64,000 bases of DNA from Tibeticola sediminis (GCF_003843835.1 NZ_RKQL01000001.1:991580-1055579); one strand, 5' to 3'; positions 45,022 through 56,574 are shown, numbered from the stretch's first letter. Numbers and translations are program-made. The notes: generated by a model not told the origin, from the letters alone.

Positions 45022-45426
45022 GGTCTACTCCTTCAAATTGCGTCGGATGCCGACGGGCAACCGACACGCCTCATTGCAGCGACCAACTGTTTCGGGATCG
45101 AAATCCTCCAGCAGCGGGATCGCCATCTGCGTTGGCGGCCGAACGGCCATTAAGCATGTACCCCATGCGCCAACGGTCTCGGATGGCCCGACCCAGCTCC
45201 TTCAAGCCGGGTCAGCCCACCACTCCGGCGCACGCTAAGGCAACACTGAACCAGTCCCTCACGCGCCGCGCATCCCAGCCGCGGGCGGTCTGCTTCGTTG
45301 CAAATCCTCGCCATAGCTTTGGCTATGGCTGCGGTTTGCGCCTCGCATCCCATCCCGCGGCCGCTCGCGCGCCATCGCAGGAACTGATTCAGCGTTGCCC
45401 GAAAGGCGCGCACCGAATTCCTTGCA
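45022..45426. other. rplA-rplJ intergenic leader with MITE
   Basis: The long gap between rplA and rplJ should contain the L10 leader, the target of L10 autoregulation, in about 45022-45235. I could not fold it by eye. It is interrupted on its upstream side by MITE copy 4. No gene is supported. Confidence 0.55.
45239..45399 (+). mobile_element. 161-bp MITE-like element, copy 4
   Basis: A 161-bp copy with an altered left end GGCAACACTGAACCAG and right end TTCAGCGTTGCC. It is flanked by CTAA at 45235-45238 and CGAA at 45400-45403, one base off, so it is probably older than the others. It is placed between rplA and rplJ inside the ribosomal protein operon. Confidence 0.87.
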
Positions 45427-46128
45427 TCAGGCCTGCGCAGCCACCGTCTGCGGGTCGACCCGAACGCCAACACCCATGGTCGACGAGACGGCCAGCTTAC
45501 GCAGATAAACACCTTTGCTGCTCGCAGGCTTGGCCTTGTTGAGCGCATCGATCAGCGCGGCCAGGTTGCCTTGCAGCTTGTCGGTGTCGAACGAACGGCG
45601 ACCGATGGTCGTGTGCACGATGCCGGCCTTATCGACGCGGAACTGCACCTGACCGGCCTTGGCATTGCGCACGGCGGTGGCGACGTCCGGCGTCACGGTA
45701 CCGACCTTCGGGTTCGGCATCAGGCCGCGCGGACCCAGGATTTGGCCGAGCGTACCGACGACCCGCATCGCATCGGGGGCTGCGATCACCACGTCGAAGT
45801 TGATGTTGCCCGCCTTGATCTGCTCGGCGAGGTCATCCATGCCGACGATGTCCGCGCCGGCGGCTTTGGCTTCCTCGGCCTTGGCACCTTGGGCGAACAC
45901 GGCAACGCGCTTGGTCTTGCCGGTGCCGTGCGGCAGCACGACGGCGCCGCGCACCACTTGATCCGACTTCTTGGCATCGACGCCCAGCTGGACCGCCACA
46001 TCGATCGATTCATCGAACTTGGCCGTCGCGCAATCCTTGACGATGCCGAGCGCTTCGGGCAACGGGTACAGCTTCGTGCTGTCGACCTTGCCTTGGCAGG
46101 CCTTTTGGCGTTTGGTCAGTTTGGCCAT
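45427..46128 (-). CDS. rplA: 50S ribosomal protein L1
   Basis: A 233-residue protein of normal length. It carries [40 protein letters not shown] with PNPKVGTVT, and the C-terminal [21 protein letters not shown]1 forms the mobile stalk near the E site and can repress the L11-L1 message. It starts 3 bp after the rplK stop. Confidence 0.99.
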   Translation of the reverse strand: MAKLTKRQKACQGKVDSTKLYPLPEALGIVKDCATAKFDESIDVAVQLGVDAKKSDQVVRGAVVLPHGTGKTKRVAVFAQGAKAEEAKAAGADIVGMDDLAEQIKAGNINFDVVIAAPDAMRVVGTLGQILGPRGLMPNPKVGTVTPDVATAVRNAKAGQVQFRVDKAGIVHTTIGRRSFDTDKLQGNLAALIDALNKAKPASSKGVYLRKLAVSSTMGVGVRVDPQTVAAQA

Positions 46129-46131
46129 GGC

Positions 46132-46563
46132 TTACACCCCTTCCACGTTGACGCCCATCGACCGGGCGGAACCCGCGATCGTACGAACGGCTGCATCGAG
46201 GTCGGCCGCCGTCATGTCGGGCATCTTGGTCTTGGCAATTTCTTCGAGCTGAGCGCGCGTGATCTTGCCGACCTTGACCGAATTCGGCTTGGCCGAACCC
46301 TTGTCGAGCTTGAGCGCCTTCTTGATCAGCGTGGTCGCCGGCGGCGTCTTGATGACGAACGTGAAGCTCTTGTCCGCGTAGGCCGTGATCACGACCGGAA
46401 GCGGCAGGCCGGGCTCGACACCCTGAGTCTGGGCGTTGAACGCCTTGCAGAACTCCATGATGTTGAGGCCGCGCTGACCCAGCGCCGGACCAATGGGGGG
46501 TGAGGGATTGGCCTTGCCAGCTGGCACTTGCAGCTTGACGTAGCCGACGATTTTCTTCGCCAT
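46132..46563 (-). CDS. rplK: 50S ribosomal protein L11
   Basis: A 143-residue protein. Signatures: [38 protein letters not shown], and RSMGVNVEG at the end. It binds the GTPase-associated centre of 23S rRNA and is needed for RelA activation. It follows nusG by 110 bp. Confidence 0.99.
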   Translation of the reverse strand: MAKKIVGYVKLQVPAGKANPSPPIGPALGQRGLNIMEFCKAFNAQTQGVEPGLPLPVVITAYADKSFTFVIKTPPATTLIKKALKLDKGSAKPNSVKVGKITRAQLEEIAKTKMPDMTAADLDAAVRTIAGSARSMGVNVEGV

Positions 46564-46673
46564 GATGGACTCCTTGCGGGTTCAGGCGCCGCAGTGGTCT
46601 GCGGCTCCCCGGGGTTACGGCTCAACGATCAAACGGTCCGCGCGCCGAGCCGGCAAGCACGCAGACCCCAAAA

Positions 46674-47261
46674 TCAGGCTTTTTCGACCTGGCCGAAATC
46701 GAGCTCCACCGGCGTCGCGCGGCCAAAGATGGTGACCGAGACGTGAAGCTTGCTCTTTTCGTAATTCACGTCTTCGACCGTGCCGTTGAAGTCGGCAAAC
46801 GGGCCTTCCTTGATGCGCACGTACTCGCCAACCTCGAACTCGACTTTGTGGCGCGGCTTCTCAGTGCCTTCCTGCATCTGGCTGACGATTTTCTGCACCT
46901 CGGCTTCGGAAATCGGTGCGGGACGGTTTTTGGCGCCGCCCACGAAACCCGTGACCTTGTTCGTGTTTTTCACGAGGTGCCAGGTGTCGTCGTCCATCAC
47001 CATCTCGACGAGGACATAGCCGGGGAAGAATTTGCGCTCGGTGGTGCGCTTACGGCCTTCCTTGACCTCGACCACCTCTTCGGTCGGAACCAGGATGCGC
47101 CCGAATTTGTCTTCCATGCCGGCGCGCTGGATACGCTCCCGAAGGTTGCGCTCCACGGCCTTTTCCATGCCGGAGTAGGCATGCACGACATACCAACGCA
47201 TGTCGGGGCGCGCGGGCGCGGCGCCGGCCGTAATCTCGGACGAGGGTGCGTCGGCAGTCAT
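46674..47261 (-). CDS. nusG: Transcription termination/antitermination factor NusG
   Basis: A 195-residue factor. The ATG at 47261 overlaps the secE stop (ATGA) and is preceded by GGAG, so I chose it over the upstream ATG at 47270. The NGN domain has [40 protein letters not shown] and [10 protein letters not shown]. The KOW domain has [20 protein letters not shown]. It binds RNA polymerase and links it to Rho or the ribosome. An N-terminal extension of about 20 residues is typical of beta-proteobacteria. Confidence 0.98.
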   Translation of the reverse strand: MTADAPSSEITAGAAPARPDMRWYVVHAYSGMEKAVERNLRERIQRAGMEDKFGRILVPTEEVVEVKEGRKRTTERKFFPGYVLVEMVMDDDTWHLVKNTNKVTGFVGGAKNRPAPISEAEVQKIVSQMQEGTEKPRHKVEFEVGEYVRIKEGPFADFNGTVEDVNYEKSKLHVSVTIFGRATPVELDFGQVEKA

Positions 47262-47644
47262 TTTCTCCATCCCAGAATCAAGTCGTAGAGCAGCCATTCC
47301 AAGGTCTTGTCGGTCAACCAGAGAAACAGCGCCATGACGACGACAAACGCAAAAACATAGCCCGTCACCTGCAGCGACTCTTTCCGTGAGGGCCAGACGA
47401 CCTTTTGAACCTCACGCCAGGATTCGCGACCAAAGGCGATGAGGCGGCGACCCGGCTCGGTCGTCAGAAACACGCCCACCGCGGCCGCAAAACCCACCAG
47501 CAGGGCCGCCCACTGAACGAGCCCCCCCTGTTTAGACAGAAGGAAGAAGGCGACGAAACCGGCCAAGGCCAAGACACCCGCAGCCGCGAGGCGAACCCGC
47601 TCAGCGCCGGAGTGGACGGTTTCAACGTCGTGAACAGATGCCAT
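47258..47644 (-). CDS. secE: Preprotein translocase subunit SecE
   Basis: A 128-residue subunit with three membrane segments, as in other gamma/beta-proteobacteria: [36 protein letters not shown] and [20 protein letters not shown]. The conserved cytoplasmic part is [17 protein letters not shown] placed the start at the ATG at 47644. It stabilises SecY in the channel. It lies just downstream of tRNA-Trp. Confidence 0.97.
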   Translation of the reverse strand: MASVHDVETVHSGAERVRLAAAGVLALAGFVAFFLLSKQGGLVQWAALLVGFAAAVGVFLTTEPGRRLIAFGRESWREVQKVVWPSRKESLQVTGYVFAFVVVMALFLWLTDKTLEWLLYDLILGWRK

Positions 47645-47703
47645 AGATACCGGCGCCTCGAGTGCGCCTCCGGTTCGAAGAATGTGTCGCTTCAGACATA
47701 GAA

Positions 47704-47725
47704 GCCCGCCAGACATCTGGCGGGC
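47704..47725 (-). terminator. Hairpin between tRNA-Trp and secE
   Basis: GCCCGCCAGA-CA-TCTGGCGGGC is a perfect stem of ten pairs. The following minus-strand bases TTCTAT form only a weak T-run, so it may be a partial terminator or a processing signal after tRNA-Trp. Confidence 0.6.
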
Positions 47726-47746
47726 CATCGCGGAGCCACATTCAGG

Positions 47747-47822
47747 TGGCAGGGGCAGTAGGAATCGAACCTACAACCTTCGGTTTTGGAGACCGACGCT
47801 CTGCCAATTGAGCTATACCCCT
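47747..47822 (-). tRNA. tRNA-Trp (CCA)
   Basis: A complete 76-nt tRNA: acceptor AGGGGTA, D-arm GCTCAATTGGCAGAGC, anticodon loop TCTCCAAAA with CCA, T-loop TTCGATT and encoded CCA. It lies between tuf and secE, the common proteobacterial order. Confidence 0.98.
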
Positions 47823-47842
47823 ATACGAACGCTCCGATCGCT

Positions 47843-49033
<1,191 letters not shown>

Positions 49034-49101
49034 TTTTTCGACTCCGAAAAAAATTGAACCCAACGGAAACCGGGTGGGTGACGACGCCACCCACCCGAAT
49101 C

Positions 49102-49176
<75 letters not shown>

Positions 49177-49206
49177 GAAATCTCTGCCACCGACAAACAA
49201 CCAAGC

Positions 49207-49280
49207 TGGAGCGGGAGACGGGAATCGAACCCGCGTCATTAGCTTGGAAGGCTAAGGTTCTACCATTGAACTACTCCCGC
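49207..49280 (-). tRNA. tRNA-Gly (TCC)
   Basis: A 74-nt tRNA: acceptor GCGGGAG, D-arm GTTCAATGGTAGAAC, anticodon loop CTTCCAA, T-loop TTCGATT, encoded CCA. Confidence 0.98.
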
Positions 49281-49377
49281 ATCGTTCACGCGGCAGCACG
49301 CCCGCGGTGAGTCCATGCGTGGAAAAACCTGTTCCAATCGCTCGTCGCTCGTCTGCTTGCCAAGCCGGCCAACAGCT

Positions 49378-49463
49378 TGGTGGAGGGGGCTGGATTCGAA
49401 CCAGCGTAGGCGTAAGCCAACAGATTTACAGTCTGCCCCCTTTAGCCACTCGGGCACCCCTCC
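49378..49463 (-). tRNA. tRNA-Tyr (GTA)
   Basis: An 86-nt class II tRNA with a long variable arm: acceptor GGAGGGG, anticodon loop CTGTAAA, T-loop TTCGAAT, encoded CCA. It is the first RNA of the tuf cluster. Confidence 0.98.
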
Positions 49464-49555
49464 GCAGCGCAGCCATCAATTATGCCACGTTTCGGCCGCC
49501 ACGGCTCGAATTTTTTGAAGGCGACGGCGCTGCGTGGCGTTCGAGTGGGTCGTCT

Positions 49556-50236
49556 TCACGCATCGGTGAGCACCCACCAATCGATCCGGTCGGCGGTGGC
49601 TTGAAAGTGGCTGCCTTCAGCCATGAAGCGACGATGAAAGTCGTTCGAAGGGTGACGGGTCGTGAGTACCGGTGCCGCGACGGGCGGTGCGCCCGCGAGG
49701 CTTGCGTCGAAAAACCGCTGCGCGTGGCTTCCCCACAACAGAAACGCCGGGGCTTGAGGTCGCTGCGCCAGCCAGCGCACGATCGCGCCCGTCAGCAGCT
49801 GCCAGCCGACGCGGCCGTGGCTGTTGATTTTCCCGACCTCGACAGTCAAGGTCGGATTGAGCAGCAACGCGCCCTGGGTCGCCCAGGCGTCGAGGCGCCC
49901 GCTGCGCGGCCGGCGCCAGCCGGGTCGGTCGGCTTCGAGGATGTCGAAGATCCGGCGCAGGGAGGGCCGGCTGCTCGTGGGCGCGGAGAAAGCGAGGCCA
50001 TCGGCATGGCCGGCGCCCGGATAGGGATCCTGCCCGAAGATGACGACTCGGACCTGCTCGGGCGAGACGAGCCGCAAAGCGCGAAAAGGATCTTTCGGGG
50101 CCATCGGCGCCGACCCGGACACCCGCCGCACCGCGTCCGAGATGCGCTGCTCGAGTGCCGCATCCCACTCGGGCAGAACGGCGCGCCACGCGTCCGGCGC
50201 GTGCGCAAACGCCCGGGGCAGCTCGTCGGGCCTCAT
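49556..50236 (-). CDS. ung: Uracil-DNA glycosylase
   Basis: A 226-residue family 1 glycosylase. The catalytic water-activating motif is [16 protein letters not shown] and the uracil-binding [18 protein letters not shown]. The leucine-loop end has the variant [11 protein letters not shown] in place of the common HPSPLSA, where the His is kept. It removes uracil from DNA. The ATG overlaps the trpC stop (ATGA), so it is coupled to the trp genes. Confidence 0.95.
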   Translation of the reverse strand: MRPDELPRAFAHAPDAWRAVLPEWDAALEQRISDAVRRVSGSAPMAPKDPFRALRLVSPEQVRVVIFGQDPYPGAGHADGLAFSAPTSSRPSLRRIFDILEADRPGWRRPRSGRLDAWATQGALLLNPTLTVEVGKINSHGRVGWQLLTGAIVRWLAQRPQAPAFLLWGSHAQRFFDASLAGAPPVAAPVLTTRHPSNDFHRRFMAEGSHFQATADRIDWWVLTDA

Positions 50237-51033
50237 GCAAACAGTTCGGCCAGCGCGAGGCCAGGGTCCCGCGCGCGCATGAAGGCTTCGCCTACGAGGA
50301 ATGCGTGTACGTCGGCGTCGCGCAGGCGTTGCACGTCGCTGCGCATGAGGATGCCGCTTTCGGCGACGACGATGCGATCGGCTGGCACGCGCGGGCGCAA
50401 GGCGAGCGTGGTGTCGAGCGTGACCTCGAAGGTCCGTAGGTTGCGGTTGTTGATGCCGATCAGGGGGGTCTGGAGACGCAGGGCGCGTTCGAGCTCGGCC
50501 GCATCGTGGACTTCGACCAGCACGGCCATGTCGAGGTGACGCGCGATGGCCTCGAAGTCGGCCATCTGTGCGTCGTCGAGGCAGGCGGCGATGAGCAAGA
50601 TCGCATCTGCACCCATGGCGCGCGATTCAAAGACCTGCCAGGGGTCGATGAGAAAGTCTTTGCGCAGCACGGGTAAAGGACAGGAGGCCCGCGCTTGCTT
50701 GAGGTAGTCCGCCGAACCCTGGAAAAACGAGGTGTCGGTGAGCACCGAGAGGCAGGCCGCCTGGACGTGCCCGTCGCCCTCGGCATAGCTTTGGGCAATA
50801 TCGGCGGCGTAGAAGTCCTCGCGCAGCACGCCGCGCGAAGGGCTGGCTTTTTTGACTTCGGCGATCACCGCGGCCTGCCCCGCCTCGAGCTTGCGGCGCA
50901 TGGCGCCGAGGAAATCGCGGGTGAGCACGCGGCTTTCGGCGTCGGCGCGCATGGCGGCGAGCGGTTTCTTCTTCTGGCCGGCGGCGACTTCTTCGCGCTT
51001 GACGGCCACGATGCGTTGCAAGATGTCGTTCAT
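50233..51033 (-). CDS. trpC: Indole-3-glycerol phosphate synthase
   Basis: A 266-residue TIM-barrel enzyme. Signatures: [34 protein letters not shown] (catalytic Lys), [20 protein letters not shown] and [17 protein letters not shown]. It makes indole-3-glycerol phosphate from the CdRP intermediate of tryptophan synthesis. It is not fused to trpF. It overlaps both neighbours by 4 bp. Confidence 0.97.
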   Translation of the reverse strand: MNDILQRIVAVKREEVAAGQKKKPLAAMRADAESRVLTRDFLGAMRRKLEAGQAAVIAEVKKASPSRGVLREDFYAADIAQSYAEGDGHVQAACLSVLTDTSFFQGSADYLKQARASCPLPVLRKDFLIDPWQVFESRAMGADAILLIAACLDDAQMADFEAIARHLDMAVLVEVHDAAELERALRLQTPLIGINNRNLRTFEVTLDTTLALRPRVPADRIVVAESGILMRSDVQRLRDADVHAFLVGEAFMRARDPGLALAELFA

Positions 51034-51191
51034 GGGGTGTCGGGCGGCTTGCGAGCCGCGGCTTCTTGGGTTGGGGGCGGCGCCTTGAGCACTTTGACGA
51101 TCACCCGGTGCATGACCCAGGCGACGAGCAAAAACAGCACCGAGATGCCGATGGCGATCCAGGCGCCCGGGTCACGCCAGAGGCTGGCCAT
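51030..51191 (-). CDS. Small single-pass membrane protein between trpD and trpC
   Basis: A 53-residue protein starting [11 protein letters not shown]. One hydrophobic helix ([20 protein letters not shown]) is followed by a basic stretch and a Pro-rich tail. It starts one base after the trpD stop and overlaps trpC (ATGA), so it is clearly translated as part of the operon. No family was recognised. It might be a membrane anchor or regulator for the trp enzymes, but that is speculation. Confidence 0.72.
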   Translation of the reverse strand: MASLWRDPGAWIAIGISVLFLLVAWVMHRVIVKVLKAPPPTQEAAARKPPDTP

Positions 51192-51192
51192 C

Positions 51193-52230
51193 TCAGCGCG
51201 CTCCGGCCAGTTCGCGGGTGAGCGCGACGAAGCGGTGCAAGCGCTCCCGCGCCGCGCCCGAAGCGATGGCTGCGCGCGCACGGGCGATGCCCTCTCCAAT
51301 GTCGGCGCAGACATTGGCTGCATACAGCGCCGCGCCGGCGTTGAGGATGACGATGTCGCGCGCCGGGCCGGGCACATCGTCGAGCACCTCGGTCAACAAG
51401 CTGCGCGAGGCCTCGGGCGTCTCGACGCGCAGCGCGCGGTTGCTCGCCATCGGCAGGCCGAAGTCTTCGGGATGGATTTCGTATTCGCTGATCTCGCCGC
51501 CCTTGAGCTCGCCGACGAGGGTGGCCGCGCCGAGACTGATTTCGTCCATGCCGTCGCGGCCGTAGACGACGAGCGCGTGCTCGGCACCGAGCCGCTGCAG
51601 CGCGCGCACCTGGATGCCGACGAGATCGGGGTGGAACACGCCCATGAGGATGTTGGGCGCGCCCGCGGGGTTGGTCAGGGGGCCGAGGATGTTGAAGATC
51701 GTACGCACGCCGAGTTCGCGCCGCACCGGCGCCACGTTCTTCATGGCCGGATGGTGGTTGGGCGCGAACATGAAGCCGATGCCGACCTCGGCGATACAGC
51801 GGGCGATGGCTTCGGGACTGAGGTTGATGTCGGCGCCAAGGCTCTCGAGCACATCGGCGCTGCCGCTTTTGCTCGAGACGCTGCGCCCGCCGTGCTTGCT
51901 GACCCGAGCCCCCGCGGCGGCGGCGACGAACATCGCGCAGGTCGAAATATTGAAGGTCTGCGCGCCGTCCCCGCCGGTGCCGACGATGTCGACGAGGTGC
52001 GTGGTGTCGGCCACCGGCACTTTGGTGGAAAACTCCCGCATGACCTGTGCCGCCGCGGTGATTTCGCCGATGGTCTCTTTCTTCACGCGCAGGGCCGTGA
52101 TGAGGGCAGCCGTCATGACCGGCGAGAGCTCGCCGCGCATGATGAGGCGCATGAGATGAAGCATCTCGTCGTGAAAGATTTCCCGGTGTTCGATGACGCG
52201 CTGCAGCGCTTCCTGGGGCGTGATGGGCAT
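51193..52230 (-). CDS. trpD: Anthranilate phosphoribosyltransferase
   Basis: A 345-residue enzyme. The start at 52230 gives [19 protein letters not shown]. Motifs: [20 protein letters not shown] (PRPP site), [20 protein letters not shown] and [20 protein letters not shown]. It joins PRPP to anthranilate. It follows the LysE-type gene by 22 bp. Confidence 0.97.
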   Translation of the reverse strand: MPITPQEALQRVIEHREIFHDEMLHLMRLIMRGELSPVMTAALITALRVKKETIGEITAAAQVMREFSTKVPVADTTHLVDIVGTGGDGAQTFNISTCAMFVAAAAGARVSKHGGRSVSSKSGSADVLESLGADINLSPEAIARCIAEVGIGFMFAPNHHPAMKNVAPVRRELGVRTIFNILGPLTNPAGAPNILMGVFHPDLVGIQVRALQRLGAEHALVVYGRDGMDEISLGAATLVGELKGGEISEYEIHPEDFGLPMASNRALRVETPEASRSLLTEVLDDVPGPARDIVILNAGAALYAANVCADIGEGIARARAAIASGAARERLHRFVALTRELAGAR

Positions 52231-52252
52231 GAAAGGGTCTCCTCGAAAAACA

Positions 52253-52927
52253 TCAGCTCGCCGGGCCGGCGGCAGCAGCCAATTTGATACCGAAGGCCAC
52301 GAACAGCACGCCTGCGGCACGGTCGAGCGCACGGGTCACGCGCTCGAGCCGGTGGCCAGCGCGGCCCAGCCCATGGCGCATCCACGCCGCCATGGCCGCC
52401 CAGCCCAGGTTGACGAGCAAACCGTTGGCGTTGAACACGAGGCCCAGCGCGATGAACGCGCGTGTCTTGTCGGCCGCGTCGGGCGCGATGAACTGCGGCA
52501 CGAAGGCCAGGAAGAACAAGGCGACCTTCGGATTGAGCGCGTTGGTCCAAAAGCCGTTCAAAAAGGCATCTTTAAAGCTTTTTACCCCGAAAGCCGGCGT
52601 GATTCGGTCGGTTATTGCTATTGATTTGATATCAACCTCGCCGGGATGGCGCAGCAGCCGCAGGCCGACCCAGAGCAGGTAAGCGGCGCCCACGAGCTTG
52701 AGCACGAGGAAGGCCTGACCCGAAGCGGCCAGCAGCGCACCCACGCCGGCCGCCGCCGCCACGATGTGCACGAAGCAGCCCGCTGCCACGCCGAGTGCTG
52801 CGGCCACCCCGGCGCGGAAACCCGCGCGCAAGCCCTGCGTGGTCACGCACAGCACATCCGGGCCCGGCGTGAGGTTGAGCAGCAGGCCCGCAGCGACGAA
52901 CAGCAGGAGATGGTGGGCGTCTGGCAT
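52253..52927 (-). CDS. LysE/RhtB family exporter in the trp cluster
   Basis: A 224-residue membrane protein with the family motif [16 protein letters not shown] and [18 protein letters not shown]. It is about 15 residues longer than the related protein at 280-909. The extra residues are in a loop encoded by an AT-rich patch (52560-52636, [19 protein letters not shown]). Being between trpG and trpD, it could export aromatic amino acids or anthranilate, but the substrate is inferred only from context. Confidence 0.9.
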   Translation of the reverse strand: MPDAHHLLLFVAAGLLLNLTPGPDVLCVTTQGLRAGFRAGVAAALGVAAGCFVHIVAAAAGVGALLAASGQAFLVLKLVGAAYLLWVGLRLLRHPGEVDIKSIAITDRITPAFGVKSFKDAFLNGFWTNALNPKVALFFLAFVPQFIAPDAADKTRAFIALGLVFNANGLLVNLGWAAMAAWMRHGLGRAGHRLERVTRALDRAAGVLFVAFGIKLAAAAGPAS

Positions 52928-52953
52928 GGCGGCTTCTTCAATGTCCGGGACGG

Positions 52954-53538
52954 TCAGAGCGCGCCGTCGAGGAAGTTCTTCAGCAGCGCGTGCCCATGCT
53001 CGGTCAGGATGGACTCGGGGTGGAATTGCACGCCTTGCACGTCGAGCTCGGTGTGACGCACGCCCATGATCTCGCCGTCGTCCGTCCAGGCCGTGATCTT
53101 CAAGCACGAGGGCAGAGTCTCGCGCTCGATGGCCAGCGAGTGGTAGCGGTTGACGGTGTAGCGCTCGGGCAGCCCGGCGAACACGCCCTCTTGCGTGGTG
53201 GTGATGACGCTGGTCTTGCCGTGCATGAGCTGCTTCGCCCGCACGATGCGTCCGCCGAAGGCCGCCCCGATGCTCTGGTGCCCGAGGCACACGCCGAGTA
53301 TGGGCAGCTTGCCGGCGAAATGCTCGATGGCGGCGACCGAAATGCCCGCCTCGGCCGGCGAACACGGCCCCGGCGAGATGACCAGCCGATCCGGCGCGCG
53401 CGCGGCGATGCCCTCGAGCGTGATCTCGTCGTTGCGAAACACTTCGACCTCGGCGCCGAGTTCGCCGAAATACTGCACGAGGTTGTAGGTGAACGAATCG
53501 TAGTTGTCCACCATCAGGAGCTTGATGCGGTTCGTCAT
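52954..53538 (-). CDS. trpG: Anthranilate synthase glutamine amidotransferase subunit
   Basis: A 194-residue class I amidotransferase. It starts [19 protein letters not shown]. The triad is Cys in [11 protein letters not shown] and the His/Glu pair in [12 protein letters not shown]. It gives ammonia to TrpE and may also serve PabB. It follows trpE with 5 bp between. I chose the ATG at 53538; a longer start upstream would overlap trpE. Confidence 0.97.
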   Translation of the reverse strand: MTNRIKLLMVDNYDSFTYNLVQYFGELGAEVEVFRNDEITLEGIAARAPDRLVISPGPCSPAEAGISVAAIEHFAGKLPILGVCLGHQSIGAAFGGRIVRAKQLMHGKTSVITTTQEGVFAGLPERYTVNRYHSLAIERETLPSCLKITAWTDDGEIMGVRHTELDVQGVQFHPESILTEHGHALLKNFLDGAL

Positions 53539-53543
53539 GGCGT

Positions 53544-55043
53544 TCACTCCAGACCTTCCTCGACCCGTTCGGCCGCACGCAGCAGCGCACGCGCCTTGTG
53601 TTCGGTTTCGCGCCATTCCATTTCGGGCACCGAGTCGGCCACCACGCCCGCGGCGGCCTGCACATAGAGCTGCCCGTCCTTGACGATGCCGGTGCGGATG
53701 GCGATGGCCAGATCCATGTCACCGGCGTAACTGAGATAGCCGCAAGCGCCACCGTAGAGGCCGCGCTTGCTGGGCTCGAGCTGGTCGATCAGTTCCATCG
53801 CGTGGACCTTGGGCGCGCCGGTGAGCGTGCCTGCGGGAAAGGTGGCTTTGAGCACGTCCATGCTGCTCATGCCGTCTTGCAACAGGCCCTCGACGTTGCT
53901 CACGATGTGCATGACATGGCTGTAGCGTTCGACGACGAAGGCCTCGGTGACCTTGACCGAGCCGATTTTGGCGATGCGGCCGATGTCGTTGCGGGCAAGA
54001 TCGATGAGCATCACATGCTCGGCGCGCTCCTTCGGGTCGGCCAGCAGCTCCTGCTCGATCGCTTGGTCGGCCTCGGGCGTGGCGCCGCGCGGCCGTGTGC
54101 CCGCGAGCGGACGGATCGTGACCTTGTCGCCCGCCGCCGTGTGCTCCTGCCGCACCAAAATCTCGGGCGAGGCGCCGACGACATGGAAGTCGCCGAAGTG
54201 GTAGTAGTACATGTACGGGCTCGGGTTGAGCGAGCGCAGCGCGCGGTAGAGCGACAGCGGCGACTCGGTGTAACGCTTCTTGAGCCGCTGCCCGACCTGC
54301 ACCTGCATGAAGTCGCCCGCCTCGATGAGCCGCTTGGCGCGCTCAACCGCCGCGAGATAGTCCGCCTTGGCGAATTCCCGCTCGACCGGGTAGCTCTGCG
54401 TGGGCTTGACCACCGGCGCGCTGACCGAGTATTGAAGCTGCTCCTTGAGCTCGCGCAGCCGCTTCTTCGCCGTCAAGTAGGCCTCGGGCTGGGCCGGGTC
54501 GGCATAGACGATGAGGTAGAGCTTGCCCGAGAGGTTGTCGATGACGGCCAGTTCCTCGCACTGCAGCAGCAGGATGTCGGGGCAGCCCAGAGTGTCCGGC
54601 GGGCACGAATGCACGAGTTTTTTCTCGATGTGCCGCACCGTGTCGTAGCCGAAGTAGCCGGCCAGGCCGCCACAAAAACGCGGCAGCCCCGGGCGCAGCG
54701 CCACTTTGAAACGCTGCTGGTAGGCCGCAATGAAATCGAGCGGATTGCCCTGCGCGGTTTCGATCACGACGCCATCGCGCACCACTTCGGTTCGGGCCGC
54801 ATCGCCAAAGCCGCTGGCGCGCAGCAGCGTGCGCGCGGGCAGGCCAATGAAGCTGTAGCGGCCGAAACGCTCGCCGCCCACGACGGATTCGAGCAAAAAG
54901 CTGTAGCGCCCGCCGTCCTTCCCGTGCGCAAGCTTGAGGTAAAGCGACAGCGGGGTTTCGAGGTCGGCAAAGGCCTCGATCATCAGCGGGATGCGGTTAA
55001 AGCCTTGGCCGGCGAGGCTTTTGAATTCGAGCTCGGTCATCAT
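53544..55043 (-). CDS. trpE: Anthranilate synthase component I
   Basis: A 499-residue chorismate-using enzyme. The N-terminal tryptophan-binding part has [18 protein letters not shown] (the LLES feedback site). The catalytic part reads [37 protein letters not shown], and [18 protein letters not shown]. ATGs at 55043 and 55040 are both possible starts. It is the first gene of the trp set. No leader peptide with tandem Trp codons was found upstream. Confidence 0.97.
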   Translation of the reverse strand: MMTELEFKSLAGQGFNRIPLMIEAFADLETPLSLYLKLAHGKDGGRYSFLLESVVGGERFGRYSFIGLPARTLLRASGFGDAARTEVVRDGVVIETAQGNPLDFIAAYQQRFKVALRPGLPRFCGGLAGYFGYDTVRHIEKKLVHSCPPDTLGCPDILLLQCEELAVIDNLSGKLYLIVYADPAQPEAYLTAKKRLRELKEQLQYSVSAPVVKPTQSYPVEREFAKADYLAAVERAKRLIEAGDFMQVQVGQRLKKRYTESPLSLYRALRSLNPSPYMYYYHFGDFHVVGASPEILVRQEHTAAGDKVTIRPLAGTRPRGATPEADQAIEQELLADPKERAEHVMLIDLARNDIGRIAKIGSVKVTEAFVVERYSHVMHIVSNVEGLLQDGMSSMDVLKATFPAGTLTGAPKVHAMELIDQLEPSKRGLYGGACGYLSYAGDMDLAIAIRTGIVKDGQLYVQAAAGVVADSVPEMEWRETEHKARALLRAAERVEEGLE

Positions 55044-55436
55044 GAAGCGCATCTCTTCGGGTGGCCAGACGCAGCACACAGGCCACGTCGGCAGGGGTCA
55101 TACGGGAAGGGGGTGAGGGCACCGTGCCCGCTGCGGGCGGGAAACCGAACCGGTGCCGAGCGCGCGAAAACGCGCAGGCTCAAAGCGGCAGCACAGGCGA
55201 GCGCCGCCAGGGCCAAGCCCCCCGGGGCCGGCTCTGCCCCGGAGCATCCAGCAGCTCAGTGCGTAGCGAAGCGACGTTCATGATGCAGCCAGTTTAGCAA
55301 ACGTCTCGTCCAAACCGCATACCCAGCCGCCCAGGGCGCGCGCCATCCCTCGAACAAACCCTGATGCACGACGGCCCGATCGGTCGGACAATCAAGCGCC
55401 ATCGAACGACCGTTCATATTGCTGAGGAGCCTCGAG
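55044..55436. other. Divergent region upstream of trpE, no gene
   Basis: It lies between the divergent trpE and the chalcone-isomerase-like gene and should contain both promoters. A GC-rich inverted stretch near 55218-55244 (GCCCCCCGGGGC and nearby) was seen. No tandem Trp codons, TrpR box or clear T-box was recognised. Confidence 0.45.
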
Positions 55437-56027
55437 ATGAACTTTTCCCGCAAACGCTTTCTGATGTCGTGCCTGTTGCTGCTGGCCTCGGGTTGGGCCG
55501 CGGCTGCGCCCTTGGAGGTCGCGGGCGTGAAAGTCGACGACAGCGTGGAATTGGCGGGCAAGACGCTGGTGCTCAACGGCGCGGGGGTGCGCACCAAGGC
55601 GATCTTCAAGGTCTATGTCGCAGCCCTCTACCTGCCGCAAAAGGCCAACACACCCGAAGCGGTCTTGGCCCTGCAAGGCCCAAAGCGCATGCACATCACC
55701 ATGGTGCGTGAAATCGACACCAATGAACTCGGCAAGTTGTTCACGCGCGGCGTCGAGGACAACACGCCCAAAAGCGAAATGTCCAAACTGATTCCGGGCC
55801 TGATCCGGATGGGCCAGATCTTTGCCGAGCAGAAGAAGCTCTCGCCCGGTGAAACCTTCAGCATCGACTGGATTCCGGGGAAAGGAACCATCATCACCGT
55901 CAAAGGCCAGCCGCAGGGCGAACCGTTCAAGGAACCGGAATTCTTCAACGCCATGATGCGCATCTGGCTCGGCCCCAACCCGGCCGACTGGCGGCTGAAA
56001 GACGCCCTGCTCGGCAAACCCGCGTGA
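55437..56027 (+). CDS. Chalcone isomerase-like exported protein
   Basis: A 196-residue protein with a signal peptide (RFLMSCLLLLASGWAAAA). The CHI-like fold is shown by VAGVKVDDSVELAGKTLVLN, KAIFKVYVAALYLPQKANT and a TFSIDWIPGKGTIITVKGQ strand. Bacterial members lack the plant active site and are periplasmic, of unknown role. The ribosome site GAGGAG lies 8 bp before the ATG. It is followed by a DsrE-type gene after 87 bp. Confidence 0.88.
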   Translation: MNFSRKRFLMSCLLLLASGWAAAAPLEVAGVKVDDSVELAGKTLVLNGAGVRTKAIFKVYVAALYLPQKANTPEAVLALQGPKRMHITMVREIDTNELGKLFTRGVEDNTPKSEMSKLIPGLIRMGQIFAEQKKLSPGETFSIDWIPGKGTIITVKGQPQGEPFKEPEFFNAMMRIWLGPNPADWRLKDALLGKPA

Positions 56028-56114
56028 ACGGCACGGGTGATGGTTTGCCCGGATGGCTGCGGGCATGATTTGGTCTATGCTGAAAGAACGAGTTTTGCCC
56101 CATAGGAGCCTTCC

Positions 56115-56546
56115 ATGAACCGTCTGTTCCGTTTCTTTCTGGCGCTTTTTGGCGCCGCCCTCATCGCGCAGGGCGCGCAGGCTGCGGATGCGCCGATCAA
56201 GGTGGTCTACCACCTGAGCGAAGGCATTCCGCAGGCGTCGCGCGCCATCGGCAACATCCGCAATCACCTGGCGGCCGACCCGACGGTCCAGATCGTCGTC
56301 GTCACGCACGGCCTGGGCATCGACTTTCTGCTCGACGGTGCGACCAACCAGCAAGACCAGCCGTTTGCCGGCTCCATCAGCGACCTGGCCAACAAGGGCG
56401 TGGAGTTCCGCGTGTGCAACAACACGCTGGTCGCGCGCAAGATCGACCCCAAGCGGCTCGTGATGGAAGCCAAGATCGTGCCCTCGGGCGTGGCCGAAGT
56501 CGCCAAGCTGCAGGCCCGCGAAGGCTACGTCTACCTCAAGCCCTGA
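56115..56546 (+). CDS. DsrE-like exported protein
   Basis: A 143-residue protein with a signal peptide (FFLALFGAALIAQGAQA). The DsrE-type fold is seen in IKVVYHLSEG, RAIGNIRNHLAADPTVQIVV, THGLGIDFLLDGA and EFRVCNNTLVARKI, with a single Cys in RVCNN. Exported DsrE relatives may handle sulfur compounds, but this cannot be concluded here. A good terminator follows at 56575. Confidence 0.88.
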   Translation: MNRLFRFFLALFGAALIAQGAQAADAPIKVVYHLSEGIPQASRAIGNIRNHLAADPTVQIVVVTHGLGIDFLLDGATNQQDQPFAGSISDLANKGVEFRVCNNTLVARKIDPKRLVMEAKIVPSGVAEVAKLQAREGYVYLKP

Positions 56547-56549
56547 CTC

Positions 56550-56573
56550 GGGACACGCTGAACCCGTCCCTCG
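56550..56573 (+). repeat. Short relic resembling the 161-bp element left end
   Basis: ACACGCTGAACCCGTCCCTCGC resembles the left end of the MITE (CAACGCTGAACAAGTCCCTCGC) with three or four changes, then breaks into a terminator stem. It may be an old relic or coincidence. Confidence 0.4.
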
Positions 56574-56574
56574 C

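Noticed and set aside
55044..55110. A trp leader peptide before trpE
   Set aside because: A short frame starts near 55098 on the minus strand, but it has no tandem Trp codons and no terminator/antiterminator pair was seen.
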